A DNA stretch of 64,000 bases from an uncultured Prevotella sp. (GCA_905236755.1 CAJOCR010000005.1:59668-123667), one strand, 5' to 3'; shown: positions 52,167 through 61,440, numbered from the stretch's first letter. The notes: a model not told the origin generated them from the sequence alone. Numbers and translations are program-made.

Positions 52167-55160
52167 TCATCTCCTAATCACTTTCTTGCCATTAACAATT
52201 ACAATACCCTTATAATATTTATCTACACGCTGGCCATTAAGGTTGTACATTGGGGCATTGATATCGTCAGCAACAACATGTTTGATTGCAGTTGTAGATG
52301 TTGATTTTGTTAGTTTCACATTACCAAACATTATTTCTAGCCATGTACCTTCTGCACCATTTTCATTGGCGACAGGAGTGAACTTCAAAGCATATACACC
52401 ACTTTTTTCCGGTGTGAAATTCAATACAAAGTGGGTGGCTCCGTTGAATACTACTCTACTGCCATTCATATTTGGTGTACAGGCTTTTATGCTGGATGCT
52501 ATCACTCGGTCGTTATCATCGAGCACTTCTACCTTGAGCCATGGTTCTCCCTTCCATGCTGCTGCATCACAGCTAAGAGTATAGGGCACGCCCTGCTGCA
52601 GGTTGAGTTCATGACCACTTACTCTACCATACATATCATAGCCGTCACCAGGAGCAATAGTGCGCACATAAAGACCGAATCTGAAGTCGCTACCTTCGGC
52701 AAACTGGAACACTCGTGGTCCAGAACCAGCCCTACCACCAGCAACAACACTATTACTGTTTATGACAGTCCAGTCTGTTGGCACATAATCTTCACCAAGT
52801 TCTGCAAAATCGTCTTGATAGATGATATTATTGTCTGGTGTTATTGTTGGCTCTGGCTCGGTTGGTTCTTCTGGCTCTATAGGATCGTATTCACGATCGA
52901 AAGCCATATCGTCTCTATCGGCAGTTTTTGCCTCACGATATACTATCAAATCAACAAGCATGTCAATGGCACTTGTGTTATCGATAATCAAAGTGTTGGC
53001 ACCTTGTTGCATATTCATAACGAGCTTGCTTGTTGTCCATTCATTATTCTTAGTAAGCTGACAACCAACGTGTTTACTCTGATTACCTACAGTAAACCTT
53101 ACATTTCCTTTCTTGTAGTTATTCATATATCGCATGCTAACAACATACTCACCAGCCTTGGGTGCATTAAAGACATGACGGAGTGAAGCATTTTCGCCCT
53201 TACCCATAACCATAAAGCCATTGCCCGAATGTCCTCTCACATCAGGCATTTCATAATATGGCAGCACCGCACATTTTGAAATGCCACGATAATCCATATC
53301 CTCAGCTTCTATAATCAACGAATCATTAATTATCTCAGCCTGCTTAGGAATATCAAGCGACAATGCTGAAGATGGCAGATAATCGGTTTCACGATTAATG
53401 GCATCACCAATACAATTCAAGGTAATATCAACAGGACCATTATGAGTTACCGACAGGGTGTACATGTGATTTGCTGCATCCCAGTTCTCAGCCGTCGAAG
53501 CCTGAGCCTCCACTCTCTTGCTCATAACATACGATGGCTTTTCTATTGCTCCATAAACAACAATCTCATCCCTCACAGGTGCTACAGAATCTGTACGGTA
53601 ATTATTTAAATACAAGTCAATATGATCAGCATATTCACGTATAATACCAGCACTATAACGGTTATAAGCCAATTTCAGCCTGTCACATTTATTATATTTC
53701 AACGGAATGTCCGCAGAAGCTGTTTTCTTTCCGTTTTGGGTAGAATATGGATTATAAGTTATGAGCTGATTACGATAACGATTAACATACAGGTCGCCTG
53801 TGCTCACCTCAGGATATAGTCTGTTGAAGTCGGCTACCTTATCATCAATGGTAGGCCATTTTGTGCTACGTTCTGACTTCTTCACCTGAAGCGGAATACT
53901 CTTTGCAAGTTCATCAGTAAGTTCCACACACACAGGAATAGCGCCATATCGTCCACTTCCCTTCAAATATGTGAGATTATCCATGTATTGTCCGTTACCA
54001 CGATTCATTGGATCGTTAAGTTTGTAAAGGCCGTCATAAAGGTTGTCCCATCCTACATATTTATCTTCATCTGAGCCACTATTTACGTCGTTAACGACAA
54101 CTACTTTCTGTTTTCCTACAACTTCCTCACGTGTAGGTATATATAATGTGCCATCGATAATTTTTCGGAACATATCTATCCATATATTGCGGAAGCCCGG
54201 AAATGTACACCAGTTACGACGGCTATATCCATTGACAGTAGTATTATTCAGATTCTGAAAATCCTCTGTCCATATAAGTTCTGGACCATCCCAAACACAA
54301 GCACCATTAACACCACACTGCTCCAAAATGGTTCCTATTCCAGCTGCTGTTGGATATTTTCTATTATTGTCTTCGCCAAGAAGAGCTCTCATACCCTCGT
54401 TCCAGCCACAGTTGTCATATCTAACACCATAATTCTTTGCAAGACCGGAAACAAAAGGTGAAAAGCAAACGCTCTCTGAACTATAGAAACAAGACGATGT
54501 GGTGTATTTATATAGCCAAAGAATGGCTTCGGGATACTTTCGGCTTGCTTCCAACAAATCGGCATTACGCTTTAGCATACCAACGGGAGTAAGCGCATGC
54601 GACCAAATGTTGCCACAGAAGCTCACCGTTAAGAAACCGCCATACTTGTGGCTCATCTCTATCAAATGAGCAAACAAAGCCAAACGGTCTTCCTGCGAGC
54701 TTGAACTCCTGTCCTTATAGCCTTCATCAAATCCCCAGAACTGCTCAGCATAGTTCCAGCCGAGAAAGTTTGGATAGTTCTTAAAGAAATACTCAAATGT
54801 GTCGAGTTGATTATCAGGGATATGAGTATGACCGCCACTGGCTGGCTGACACGTAAACCATAAACCATTCTTCTGACACACACTCGCCCACGATTTGTAG
54901 GTTAGAATAGCGTTTTGTGGACGCATATACACATTTTTCTTAATGTCGTAGCTACACGACAAAGAAAGATTCATGCACACATAAGGTTTAATGTCTTCAG
55001 GGATAAGATCAATAATCTTTTGCGGATCGGCCTGATTCCAAATGTCGATATGAACAAGCCACAGGGGGTGGCGCGAATCAATAGGACGACGCTGTTGTGC
55101 TTCAAGATTAATAACTACAAAAACTGATACAATTAGTAGAATAAGTTTTTTCAATTTCAT
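52167..55160 (-). CDS. GH98-family secreted endo-glycosidase with carbohydrate-binding domains
   Basis: 997 residues with a signal peptide (LILLIVSVFVVINLEAQ). RPIDSRHPLWLVHIDIWNQADPQKIIDLIPEDIKPYV-type opening (split: RPIDSRHPLWLVHID, DPQKIIDLIPEDIKPYV) is the start of the GH98 catalytic domain (about 25-340), with GWNYAEQFWGFDEG as a likely active-site segment. GH98 enzymes cleave blood-group glycans or glucuronoarabinoxylan. A CBM6/35-like domain starts at IIEAEDMDYRG (about 640-780), a Glu/Pro linker (EEPTEPEPTI) follows, then another beta-rich domain. The end MYNLNGQRVDKYYKG...VNGKKVIRR is a C-terminal sorting-like motif of Bacteroidota. No SusC/D genes are adjacent. Confidence 0.82.
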   Translation of the reverse strand: MKLKKLILLIVSVFVVINLEAQQRRPIDSRHPLWLVHIDIWNQADPQKIIDLIPEDIKPYVCMNLSLSCSYDIKKNVYMRPQNAILTYKSWASVCQKNGLWFTCQPASGGHTHIPDNQLDTFEYFFKNYPNFLGWNYAEQFWGFDEGYKDRSSSSQEDRLALFAHLIEMSHKYGGFLTVSFCGNIWSHALTPVGMLKRNADLLEASRKYPEAILWLYKYTTSSCFYSSESVCFSPFVSGLAKNYGVRYDNCGWNEGMRALLGEDNNRKYPTAAGIGTILEQCGVNGACVWDGPELIWTEDFQNLNNTTVNGYSRRNWCTFPGFRNIWIDMFRKIIDGTLYIPTREEVVGKQKVVVVNDVNSGSDEDKYVGWDNLYDGLYKLNDPMNRGNGQYMDNLTYLKGSGRYGAIPVCVELTDELAKSIPLQVKKSERSTKWPTIDDKVADFNRLYPEVSTGDLYVNRYRNQLITYNPYSTQNGKKTASADIPLKYNKCDRLKLAYNRYSAGIIREYADHIDLYLNNYRTDSVAPVRDEIVVYGAIEKPSYVMSKRVEAQASTAENWDAANHMYTLSVTHNGPVDITLNCIGDAINRETDYLPSSALSLDIPKQAEIINDSLIIEAEDMDYRGISKCAVLPYYEMPDVRGHSGNGFMVMGKGENASLRHVFNAPKAGEYVVSMRYMNNYKKGNVRFTVGNQSKHVGCQLTKNNEWTTSKLVMNMQQGANTLIIDNTSAIDMLVDLIVYREAKTADRDDMAFDREYDPIEPEEPTEPEPTITPDNNIIYQDDFAELGEDYVPTDWTVINSNSVVAGGRAGSGPRVFQFAEGSDFRFGLYVRTIAPGDGYDMYGRVSGHELNLQQGVPYTLSCDAAAWKGEPWLKVEVLDDNDRVIASSIKACTPNMNGSRVVFNGATHFVLNFTPEKSGVYALKFTPVANENGAEGTWLEIMFGNVKLTKSTSTTAIKHVVADDINAPMYNLNGQRVDKYYKGIVIVNGKKVIRR

Positions 55161-55438
55161 GGTTTAATTGTTTAAAAAAAGATTGTTTCGCCGACAAAAT
55201 TACACCTTTTCCAACAAATAAACTTACAACTACGTTACATATGCTTTTTATCTGGTTACAAAAGAGGAGATAAGAGTTAGGAGTTAGGAGATAAGAGTTA
55301 GAAGATAGGAGTTAGGAGTTAAAAAACTATTGATGATTTCAGCAAATACAAATAAAAATATGTCACGTGCGACGTTATGTGCCATTTTTTTTGTAATTTC
55401 GCCTACTGAAAGAGAAAATAATGAATCATTGTTTTAAT

Positions 55439-57205
55439 ATGAAGAAAATTATAGCAGTGTGTATTGTAGCGCTCTGCGCTAACATCACATCAATGGCAGT
55501 AAGTAAGACAACAGCGAAAAGTGCAAAACCTAAAAATGGAACTATCACCTTGCATGTTGTAGAAACGAGTGATATTCACGGTAGTTTCTTTCCTTATGAT
55601 TTTATCAACCGCACTCCAAAGAAAGGGTCGTTGGCTCGTGTAAGTTCATACGTGAAGAAACTACGTGCCGATAAGGGCGAACAGAATGTTGTGTTGCTTG
55701 ATAACGGTGATATCCTACAAGGACAGCCTACATGTTATTTCTATAACTATGTTAATACCAAGGACAAGAATATTGCTGCTGAGGTAATTAACTATCTTAA
55801 CTATGATGCAGAGAGCATGGGTAACCATGATATTGAACCAGGACACGCTGTGTTTGACAAATGGATTAGTGAGGTGAACTGTCCTATGCTTGGTGCCAAT
55901 ATTATTGACACCAAGACTAACAAGCCTTATGTGAAGCCTTATGCTATTCTGAACAAAAATGGTGTTAAGGTAGCTGTTATCGGTATGCTCACACCAGCTA
56001 TTCCTAACTGGTTGCAGCCAGAGATTTGGAGCGGTATGCGTTTCGATGATATGGTTGAAACAGCTCGCAAATGGGTGAAATATGTAAAGGAGAACGAGAA
56101 ACCAGACATTATCATTGGTCTGTTCCATAGTGGCACTGAAGGCGGTATCATCACCAATGGCGCTATGGAGGATGCATCGTTGGTAGTACCTCGTGAGGTT
56201 CCTGGTTTTGACCTTGTTCTCTTTGGTCATGATCACGCTCGTCATAATGGCTATGAGACAAGTGTTGATGGTTCAAAGACTCTTTGTCTTGACCCTGCCA
56301 ACAATGCTATCAGCGTGGCAAATGCGGAGATTACTCTTACCTTTAAGAATGGTAAGTTGGTGAAGAAGGATGTAAAAGGTAATATCGTGGATGTGGTTAA
56401 CGAACCTGTTGACGAGGAATTCATTAATCACTTCAAACCACAGATTGATAAGGTTAATGAGTTTGTTGATAAACCAATAGGTAAGTTTGCACACACCATA
56501 TATACCAAAGACAGTTTCTTTGGAAGCTGTGCTTTCGTTGACTTGATTCATAACCTTCAGTTACAGATTACAGGTGCCGACATCAGTTTCAACGCTCCAT
56601 TACAGTTTGATGCTGTTGTAAAGGAAGGTACTATTCGTGTAAGCGACATGTTCAACCTATATAAATTTGAAAACATGCTCTACGTGATGAACCTCACTGG
56701 TGAGGAGATTCGCAAACACTTGGAGATGAGCTATGATATGTGGGTGAACACAATGAAGAGTGCCGAGGACCATATTATGTTGCTTGGCGACACCCGTGGC
56801 GATGCTCAACGTCTGGGCTTCAAGAATATGACCTTTAACTTCGACTCGGCTGCTGGTATTATCTATGAAGTAGATGTAACTAAGCCTGATGGCGAGAAAG
56901 TGAAGATTAAGAGTATGGCTGACGGTACTCCTTTCGACGAGAAGAAATGGTATAAGGTAGCTCTTAACAGTTATCGCGCTAATGGTGGTGGTGAACTGCT
57001 TACAAAGGGTGCAGGCATACCTCAGGACAGTCTTGAAAACAGAATTATCTGGCGCTCTGACCGCGATCAGCGTCATTATCTGATGAAAGAGATTGAGAAG
57101 GCTGGTACTCTTGACCCTCAACCAAACAATAACTGGAAATTTGTACCAGAGGAATGGACTAAGCCTGCATTGCAGCGCGACCGCGAGTTGCTATTTGCAA
57201 AATAA
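55439..57205 (+). CDS. 5'-nucleotidase / 2',3'-cyclic phosphodiesterase-type periplasmic enzyme
   Basis: 588 residues from the ATG at 55439, which starts the signal peptide (MKKIIAVCIVALCANITSMA); an ATG at 55421 adds six residues. Metallophosphatase motifs are complete: VETSDIHGSFF (DxH), LLDNGDILQG (GD), SMGNHDIEPG (GNHD), LFHSGTEGG and LFGHDHARHN (GHxH). The C-terminal 5_nucleotid_C domain has ALNSYRANGGGELLTKG. It releases phosphate and nucleosides from extracellular nucleotides. TAATTTCG at 55394-55401 is the likely -7 box. Confidence 0.92.
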   Translation: MKKIIAVCIVALCANITSMAVSKTTAKSAKPKNGTITLHVVETSDIHGSFFPYDFINRTPKKGSLARVSSYVKKLRADKGEQNVVLLDNGDILQGQPTCYFYNYVNTKDKNIAAEVINYLNYDAESMGNHDIEPGHAVFDKWISEVNCPMLGANIIDTKTNKPYVKPYAILNKNGVKVAVIGMLTPAIPNWLQPEIWSGMRFDDMVETARKWVKYVKENEKPDIIIGLFHSGTEGGIITNGAMEDASLVVPREVPGFDLVLFGHDHARHNGYETSVDGSKTLCLDPANNAISVANAEITLTFKNGKLVKKDVKGNIVDVVNEPVDEEFINHFKPQIDKVNEFVDKPIGKFAHTIYTKDSFFGSCAFVDLIHNLQLQITGADISFNAPLQFDAVVKEGTIRVSDMFNLYKFENMLYVMNLTGEEIRKHLEMSYDMWVNTMKSAEDHIMLLGDTRGDAQRLGFKNMTFNFDSAAGIIYEVDVTKPDGEKVKIKSMADGTPFDEKKWYKVALNSYRANGGGELLTKGAGIPQDSLENRIIWRSDRDQRHYLMKEIEKAGTLDPQPNNNWKFVPEEWTKPALQRDRELLFAK

Positions 57206-57222
57206 GTAGGCGCCACCAGGCG

Positions 57223-57300
57223 CTTCGCTATTATCTCCTTCGTCTTATGCTTGCACCGGCTTTGCCGACAGCAAGCTCTCGGTCGATGACCTTCGGTTGA
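57223..57300 (-). repeat. REP-like double-hairpin element
   Basis: Read on the minus strand: ACCGAAGGTCATCGACCGAG, outer stem GCTTGC/GCAAGC enclosing GTCGGCAAAGCCGGT, then GACGAAGGAGATAATAGCG. Confidence 0.75.
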
Positions 57301-57369
57301 AGATTGAAGATTATCAGCAAGATACGCAAGCCGGCAGGCATGTCGGCATTCCGCACGAAAAGGCGAAAA

Positions 57370-57541
57370 GCATGCAAGTTTTTTTGATTATATCGAGTCT
57401 CAACCTCTGGTTGAGCAACGAGATACGAAATGCTGTATGAGCGAAGCGAGTTCATTGAGTAATTGAAAAAACTTGTATGCGTGCCTTGGAGCTCAGGACG
57501 CCGACGTTTCTTTCTGTTTCGTCTTTCTTCCGCGAAGAAAG
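57370..57541. other. Structured intergenic segment before nudC
   Basis: GCATGCAAGTTTTTT (57370-57384) pairs with AAAAAACTTGTATGC (57466-57480) over a long distance. Inside is CTCAACC-TCT-GGTTGAG (about 57398-57414) and AGCGAAGCGA. A separate hairpin TCTTTCTT/AAGAAAGA lies near 57520-57541. No ORF is supported. It could be the remnant of a structured repeat. Confidence 0.5.
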
Positions 57542-57608
57542 ATGAAAGTAGATGATTAATATTCTATTAATGTATTCACTTACAAAACTTAAATAAAAAA
57601 AATACAAA

Positions 57609-58406
57609 ATGGAAAAGTTTTGGTTTATATTCAGCAAGACAGATCTGCTAATTATACCAACAGACACAGATAAATATACTGTACCAACAAGCGAAAACTG
57701 CCCTATTAAAACTCAACCATGGAATAATATCATGACTATAACGCCAATGGACGATGGTACCGAGGTACGTGCTGTTCGCATTGACGACCCTCAAAAATTA
57801 GAGTTCGTTTCACACGAACCAAACGGGTGGAAATGGGAAGGCTTACGCAAAAGTTTTTATTCACTACCACTTGACATATACAAAAAAGCGGGAAAATGCC
57901 AGGAGCTACTTTATTGGGACTCTACAACACAGTTCTGTGGATGTTGTGGTGCACCGATGAAAATGCACACTGATATATCTAAGCGATGCACTAACTGCGG
58001 TAAAGAGATATGGCCATCACCTGCTCCTGCCGTGATAACTCTTATTCACAGAGGTGACGAGGCACTGCTTGTACGTGGCCGTAATTTCCGTACCGACTTC
58101 TATGGTTTGGTAGCAGGATTTGTAGAGACAGGCGAGACTCTTGAAGAGGCTGCTAAACGTGAAGCATTTGAGGAAACAGGTATAAAGATAAAGAACCTGC
58201 GCTATTTCGGTTCACAGCCATGGCCCTACCCTTGCGGTTTGATGGTTGGCTTCAATGCAGACTATGAGTCGGGTGAGATTCACCTTCAGGAAGAGGAGAT
58301 AGCTAAGGGAGCCTGGTTCAAAGCTGACAATCTACCAACAATTCCAGAGAAACTCAGTATAGCAAGAATGCTCCTTGACGACTGGCTGAACTCATTAAAA
58401 GATTGA
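57609..58406 (+). CDS. nudC: NAD(+) diphosphatase / NADH pyrophosphatase
   Basis: 265 residues. The zinc ribbon is CGCCGAP...CTNCG (two CxxC pairs, about 118-140). The Nudix box GFVETGETLEEAAKREAFEE continues TG to fit GX5EX7REUXEEXGU. The NudC-specific SQPWPYP follows 17 residues later. It hydrolyses NAD(H), and in family members removes NAD caps from RNA. The length is close to E. coli NudC (257). The next gene is a purine permease, 327 bp downstream. Confidence 0.95.
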   Translation: MEKFWFIFSKTDLLIIPTDTDKYTVPTSENCPIKTQPWNNIMTITPMDDGTEVRAVRIDDPQKLEFVSHEPNGWKWEGLRKSFYSLPLDIYKKAGKCQELLYWDSTTQFCGCCGAPMKMHTDISKRCTNCGKEIWPSPAPAVITLIHRGDEALLVRGRNFRTDFYGLVAGFVETGETLEEAAKREAFEETGIKIKNLRYFGSQPWPYPCGLMVGFNADYESGEIHLQEEEIAKGAWFKADNLPTIPEKLSIARMLLDDWLNSLKD

Positions 58407-58474
58407 ACCGAAGGTCACTGACTGAGCGTTTGCTGTCGGCGTAGCAGGTGCAAACATAAAGGCGAAGGAAGTAA
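58405..58474 (+). repeat. REP-like double-hairpin element
   Basis: GAACCGAAGGTCACTGACTGAG, written in parts as ACCGAAGG and GTCACTGAC, then outer stem GTTTGC/GCAAAC enclosing TGTCGGCGTAGCAGGT, then GCGAAGGAAGTAA. It overlaps the nudC stop codon. Confidence 0.75.
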
Positions 58475-58479
58475 AGATT

Positions 58480-58505
58480 GAACCGAAGGTCATCGACCAA
58501 GCGGA
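58480..58505 (+). repeat. REP-like element, first hairpin only
   Basis: GAACCGAAGG then GGTC-ATC-GACC; the second hairpin is missing. Confidence 0.55.
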
Positions 58506-58523
58506 TGGAAATATTGAAAGAAT

Positions 58524-58593
58524 GAACCGAAGGTCACTGACCGAGTGTTTACTGTCGGCAAAGCCGGTGTAAACAATCAGCGAGGGAAGTAAA
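58524..58593 (+). repeat. REP-like double-hairpin element
   Basis: GGTC-ACT-GACC hairpin, outer stem GTTTAC/GTAAAC enclosing TGTCGGCAAAGCCGGT, then GCGAGGGAAGTAA. Compared with 58405-58474 the stem changes G-C to A-T on both sides. Confidence 0.75.
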
Positions 58594-58662
58594 GATGGAA
58601 AAATTTAAAGCGCTTTGCGCTTCATTTTTCAATATTTAATCTTCAATAGCATTGCTTGCAAT

Positions 58663-58702
58663 GCGTTTGCAGGCGCAAACATAAAAGCGAAGGAAGTAAA
58701 TA
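58663..58702 (+). repeat. REP-like element, second hairpin only
   Basis: GTTTGC-AGGC-GCAAAC with the tail GCGAAGGAAGTAA, 32 bp before the ATG of the purine permease. Confidence 0.55.
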
Positions 58703-58733
58703 ATGAACCAAAGATAAAAGTAAAAATAAAGTT

Positions 58734-60035
58734 ATGAGTATCCTTGAAAAAGTTTTTGGGTTTGACTCCAAAAGCATGACATTGAAAACGGAATTTGTAG
58801 CAGGCGTTACAATATTTCTCACAATGAGCTACATTCTTGCCGTTAATCCAGCTATCCTATCTACAACAGGTATGGACAAAGGCGCTCTATTCACAGGCAC
58901 AGCTATAGCCTCGGCAATAGCAACTATTCTTTTGGCAATAATGGCAAAACTACCGTTTGCTCAATCTTGTTCAATGGGACTAAATGCCTTCTTTGCTTAC
59001 ACTCTCTGCCTCACCATGGGCTATAGCTGGCAACAGGCACTTGCCATACTTCTAATTGAAGGCTTGATATTTATTATTATCACATTTTTTAATGTGCGAG
59101 AGAAAATACTATATGCCATACCATTAAATCTAAGATATGCCATTTCTGTAGGTATTGGTATGTTTATTGCCTTCATTGGACTGAAAAACGCAGGTATTAT
59201 AGTTGCTAATGAAGGAACACTCGTTGGCTTAGGCAACTTTACACCAACAATGATGTTAGGTTTGTTTGCTATTGTTCTATCAGGAGTTCTCATGGCACGC
59301 AATGTAAAGGGATCGCTTTTCATCGGCATCATCGTATCAACAATTGTAGCCATTCCACTCGGACTTGTAACATTCGATGAAGGATGGTTACCTATCAGTA
59401 TGCCACAAAGCATAGAACCAGTATTCTGCAAATTTGATTTCGACGGACTAATCAGCTTCCAGACTGCAATAGTTGTGTTCGTTTTATTGTTAGTAAATAT
59501 CTTCGACACCATTGGAACTATAGTTGGATTAGCTGAAAAAACAGGTATCGTAGAACCTGATGGAAAAATACCTCATGCCTCAGAAGCAATGATGAGCGAT
59601 GCCATCGGTACAACATGTGGTGCGCTTCTGGGCACATCTACCATCACCACATATATAGAAAGTGCCAGCGGAATTGCAGAAGGTGGACGATCAGGTGTAA
59701 CATCATTTGTTACTGGACTTTTATTCCTGTTAAGTCTATTTCTCAGTCCTGTATTCTTAATTATACCAAGTGCAGCAACAAGTGGTGCCCTTGTTATGGT
59801 AGGAGTTCTTATGATTGAAAGCGTTAAGAAAATAGACCTAAGAGAGATTGATGATGCTTTCGCAGCATTTATAACAATAATAACCACCGTTCTTTGCTAT
59901 AGCATTTCTGATGGTATCATTCTCGGAATTCTCAGCTATGTCATAATGAAAGTGTGCACAGGAAAATTCAAAGACCTCAACTCTACTCTTGTTATCCTTA
60001 GCATTATCTTCATCTTAAGCTTTATATTCAAATAA
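58734..60035 (+). CDS. NCS2-family purine permease (AzgA/PbuG-like)
   Basis: 433 residues with about 12-14 hydrophobic helices. The start (FVAGVTIFLTMSYILAVNPAILS) and GLNAFFAYTLCLTMGYSWQQAL are typical of the adenine/guanine/hypoxanthine (AzgA/PbuG) branch. FVLLLVNIFDTIGTIVGLAEKTG and ALLGTSTITTYIESASGIAEGGRSG match the substrate-site signatures (F-D-T-G and S-x-x-T-x-x-E-S-x-x-G). It imports purine bases by proton symport. Close neighbours are nucleotide-salvage genes (5'-nucleotidase and NudC). Confidence 0.92.
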   Translation: MSILEKVFGFDSKSMTLKTEFVAGVTIFLTMSYILAVNPAILSTTGMDKGALFTGTAIASAIATILLAIMAKLPFAQSCSMGLNAFFAYTLCLTMGYSWQQALAILLIEGLIFIIITFFNVREKILYAIPLNLRYAISVGIGMFIAFIGLKNAGIIVANEGTLVGLGNFTPTMMLGLFAIVLSGVLMARNVKGSLFIGIIVSTIVAIPLGLVTFDEGWLPISMPQSIEPVFCKFDFDGLISFQTAIVVFVLLLVNIFDTIGTIVGLAEKTGIVEPDGKIPHASEAMMSDAIGTTCGALLGTSTITTYIESASGIAEGGRSGVTSFVTGLLFLLSLFLSPVFLIIPSAATSGALVMVGVLMIESVKKIDLREIDDAFAAFITIITTVLCYSISDGIILGILSYVIMKVCTGKFKDLNSTLVILSIIFILSFIFK

Positions 60036-60037
60036 AT

Positions 60038-60172
60038 AATCGGAATAATCAGAGAAATCAGAAAATTCAGAAAATTCAGAGTAATCGGAATAATCGGAGT
60101 TTTCGGAATAATCAGAATATTCGGAACACTCGGAGAATTCAGAATTCTCCGAATATTCCGATTACTCCGACA
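60038..60172. repeat. Fifteen tandem 9-bp units, last three inverted
   Basis: Twelve units of consensus A(A/T)TC(G/A)GA(A/G)(A/T), for example AATCGGAAT and ATTCAGAAA, run from 60038 to 60145. Three reverse-complement units (TCTCCGAAT, ATTCCGATT, ACTCCGACA) follow without losing the 9-bp register (60146-60172). The end of the array can fold back on itself and probably terminates both convergent genes. Confidence 0.8.
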
Positions 60173-60175
60173 ATT

Positions 60176-61297
60176 TTATTTCCCAAACAAATCATCAAAC
60201 AAACTGAAGAAAGAAGGGTCTTCACCAACAACTGTCTTCACAATCTTACCGTCAGGGCCAACAAGAATCTTGGTTGGGAAACCTTGAACTTTATAAATAT
60301 CAAGCACATTGCTGTCGGCAGGATTATACACATGCTTCCAAGGCAATTCGTGCTTCTTCACAGCAGCCTTCCACTTTTCCTGAGAATCACGACAGTCAAC
60401 ACCTAACACCTCAAACTTACCGGGATACTTATTATAATACTCTTTCAACTGTGGGAACCCTTTGATACACCAAATACACCATGATCCCCAGAAATCAATG
60501 AGAACATATTTACCACGGAAACTGCTAAGTGAAAGAGGCTTACCATTGATATCGTTAAGTGTGAAGTCTGGTGCTTCTACACCTGGAGCCTGAGCCTTTG
60601 CTGCCTCTTCTTCAGCACGCTTCTGAGCAAGAGCCCTATCCATATAACCTTGATAATATTCTTTTAATCTACCAAACTTCACCTTCTCAGAAAGCATCTT
60701 CTCGGCAGCTTCCATATCTTTATAGTCTTCTAACGTGGTTATGAGCTGTGCTGAGCTGTCATAATCAGGATGCTCCTTAATGAAGTTAAGTGTTGCATCG
60801 GTAACCTTCTGCTGTAAAGCAGGAACATTCTCAGAATACTCTTTGTTTATAACCTCTTGCGACTCACCATTGTCAAGGCGTTGTCTAAGTGACATAACAT
60901 ACTTGTTCAGTTCATCCTGTAATGGTTCAAGCATTCTATCAGCCTCGTTATATTGCTTATAATATGTGGAACCTGAAACATAATAGTGGTCAGAAATATC
61001 ACCAGTAAGTTCCATTGTTTCACCTGGCACTGCAAGCAATTGCAAAGCTTTATTATCCTCATGTCTGAGTGTGGCAGGAGTAAGCAAATAGAAGCCCTGA
61101 ACCTTAGGGAAATTCAATGTTGCAGTGAAAGAATCATTCTTAACAAGGATAGTGTCACGATGATTACTCGAATAAACAATAAGGGTGTCACTGTTAAAGC
61201 CCTTCAGCGTTGATTTGATACACAATGTGTTTGTGTCGGCAGCTTTAGCAGACAAAGATACCAAAGCTAAAACTGCACTAATAATAATTTTGTTCAT
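60176..61297 (-). CDS. TlpA-family thiol:disulfide oxidoreductase with N-terminal DUF4369-like domain
   Basis: 373 residues with a signal peptide (IIISAVLALVSLSAKA). The N-terminal about 100 residues are beta-rich (FNSDTLIVYSSNHRDTILVK, QLLAVPGETMELTGDI), like DUF4369. A helical middle (about 120-225) follows. The C-terminal thioredoxin domain begins GVEAPDFTLNDINGKPLSL, and its active site is WGSWCIWCIKG (CxxC), with cis-Pro in QGFPTKILV. It is a periplasmic thiol reductase or cytochrome-maturation-type helper. The promoter is at 61326-61357. Confidence 0.9.
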   Translation of the reverse strand: MNKIIISAVLALVSLSAKAADTNTLCIKSTLKGFNSDTLIVYSSNHRDTILVKNDSFTATLNFPKVQGFYLLTPATLRHEDNKALQLLAVPGETMELTGDISDHYYVSGSTYYKQYNEADRMLEPLQDELNKYVMSLRQRLDNGESQEVINKEYSENVPALQQKVTDATLNFIKEHPDYDSSAQLITTLEDYKDMEAAEKMLSEKVKFGRLKEYYQGYMDRALAQKRAEEEAAKAQAPGVEAPDFTLNDINGKPLSLSSFRGKYVLIDFWGSWCIWCIKGFPQLKEYYNKYPGKFEVLGVDCRDSQEKWKAAVKKHELPWKHVYNPADSNVLDIYKVQGFPTKILVGPDGKIVKTVVGEDPSFFSLFDDLFGK

Positions 61298-61325
61298 TAT
61301 GCCTATGATTTAGTTGAAATTGTTG

Positions 61326-61357
61326 CAAAAGTAGTATATAAATACAAGAATCTACAA
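61326..61357 (-). promoter_or_regulatory. Predicted promoter of the TlpA gene
   Basis: On the minus strand, TTG (complement of 61355-61357), 21-nt spacer, TACTTTTG (complement of 61326-61333). Confidence 0.6.
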
Positions 61358-61432
61358 TCACAAATTATATAATTGTAATATTTTAACATTGTATTTTTTT
61401 AGTGTAAAGTGTTCCATTTTAGAAAAAAAGAA

Positions 61433-61440
61433 TACCTTTG
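61433..61440 (+). promoter_or_regulatory. -7 box of the ECF sigma gene
   Basis: TACCTTTG fits TAnnTTTG, with only a weak TTC where TTG would be expected about 20 nt upstream. It excludes the in-frame ATG at 61409 as the start. Confidence 0.5.

Noticed and set aside
45178..58702. REP-like copies as CRISPR repeats or integron attC sites
   Set aside because: There are no regular spacers or cas genes, copies are scattered on both strands, and the RYYYAAC/GTTRRRY attC boxes and an integrase are missing.
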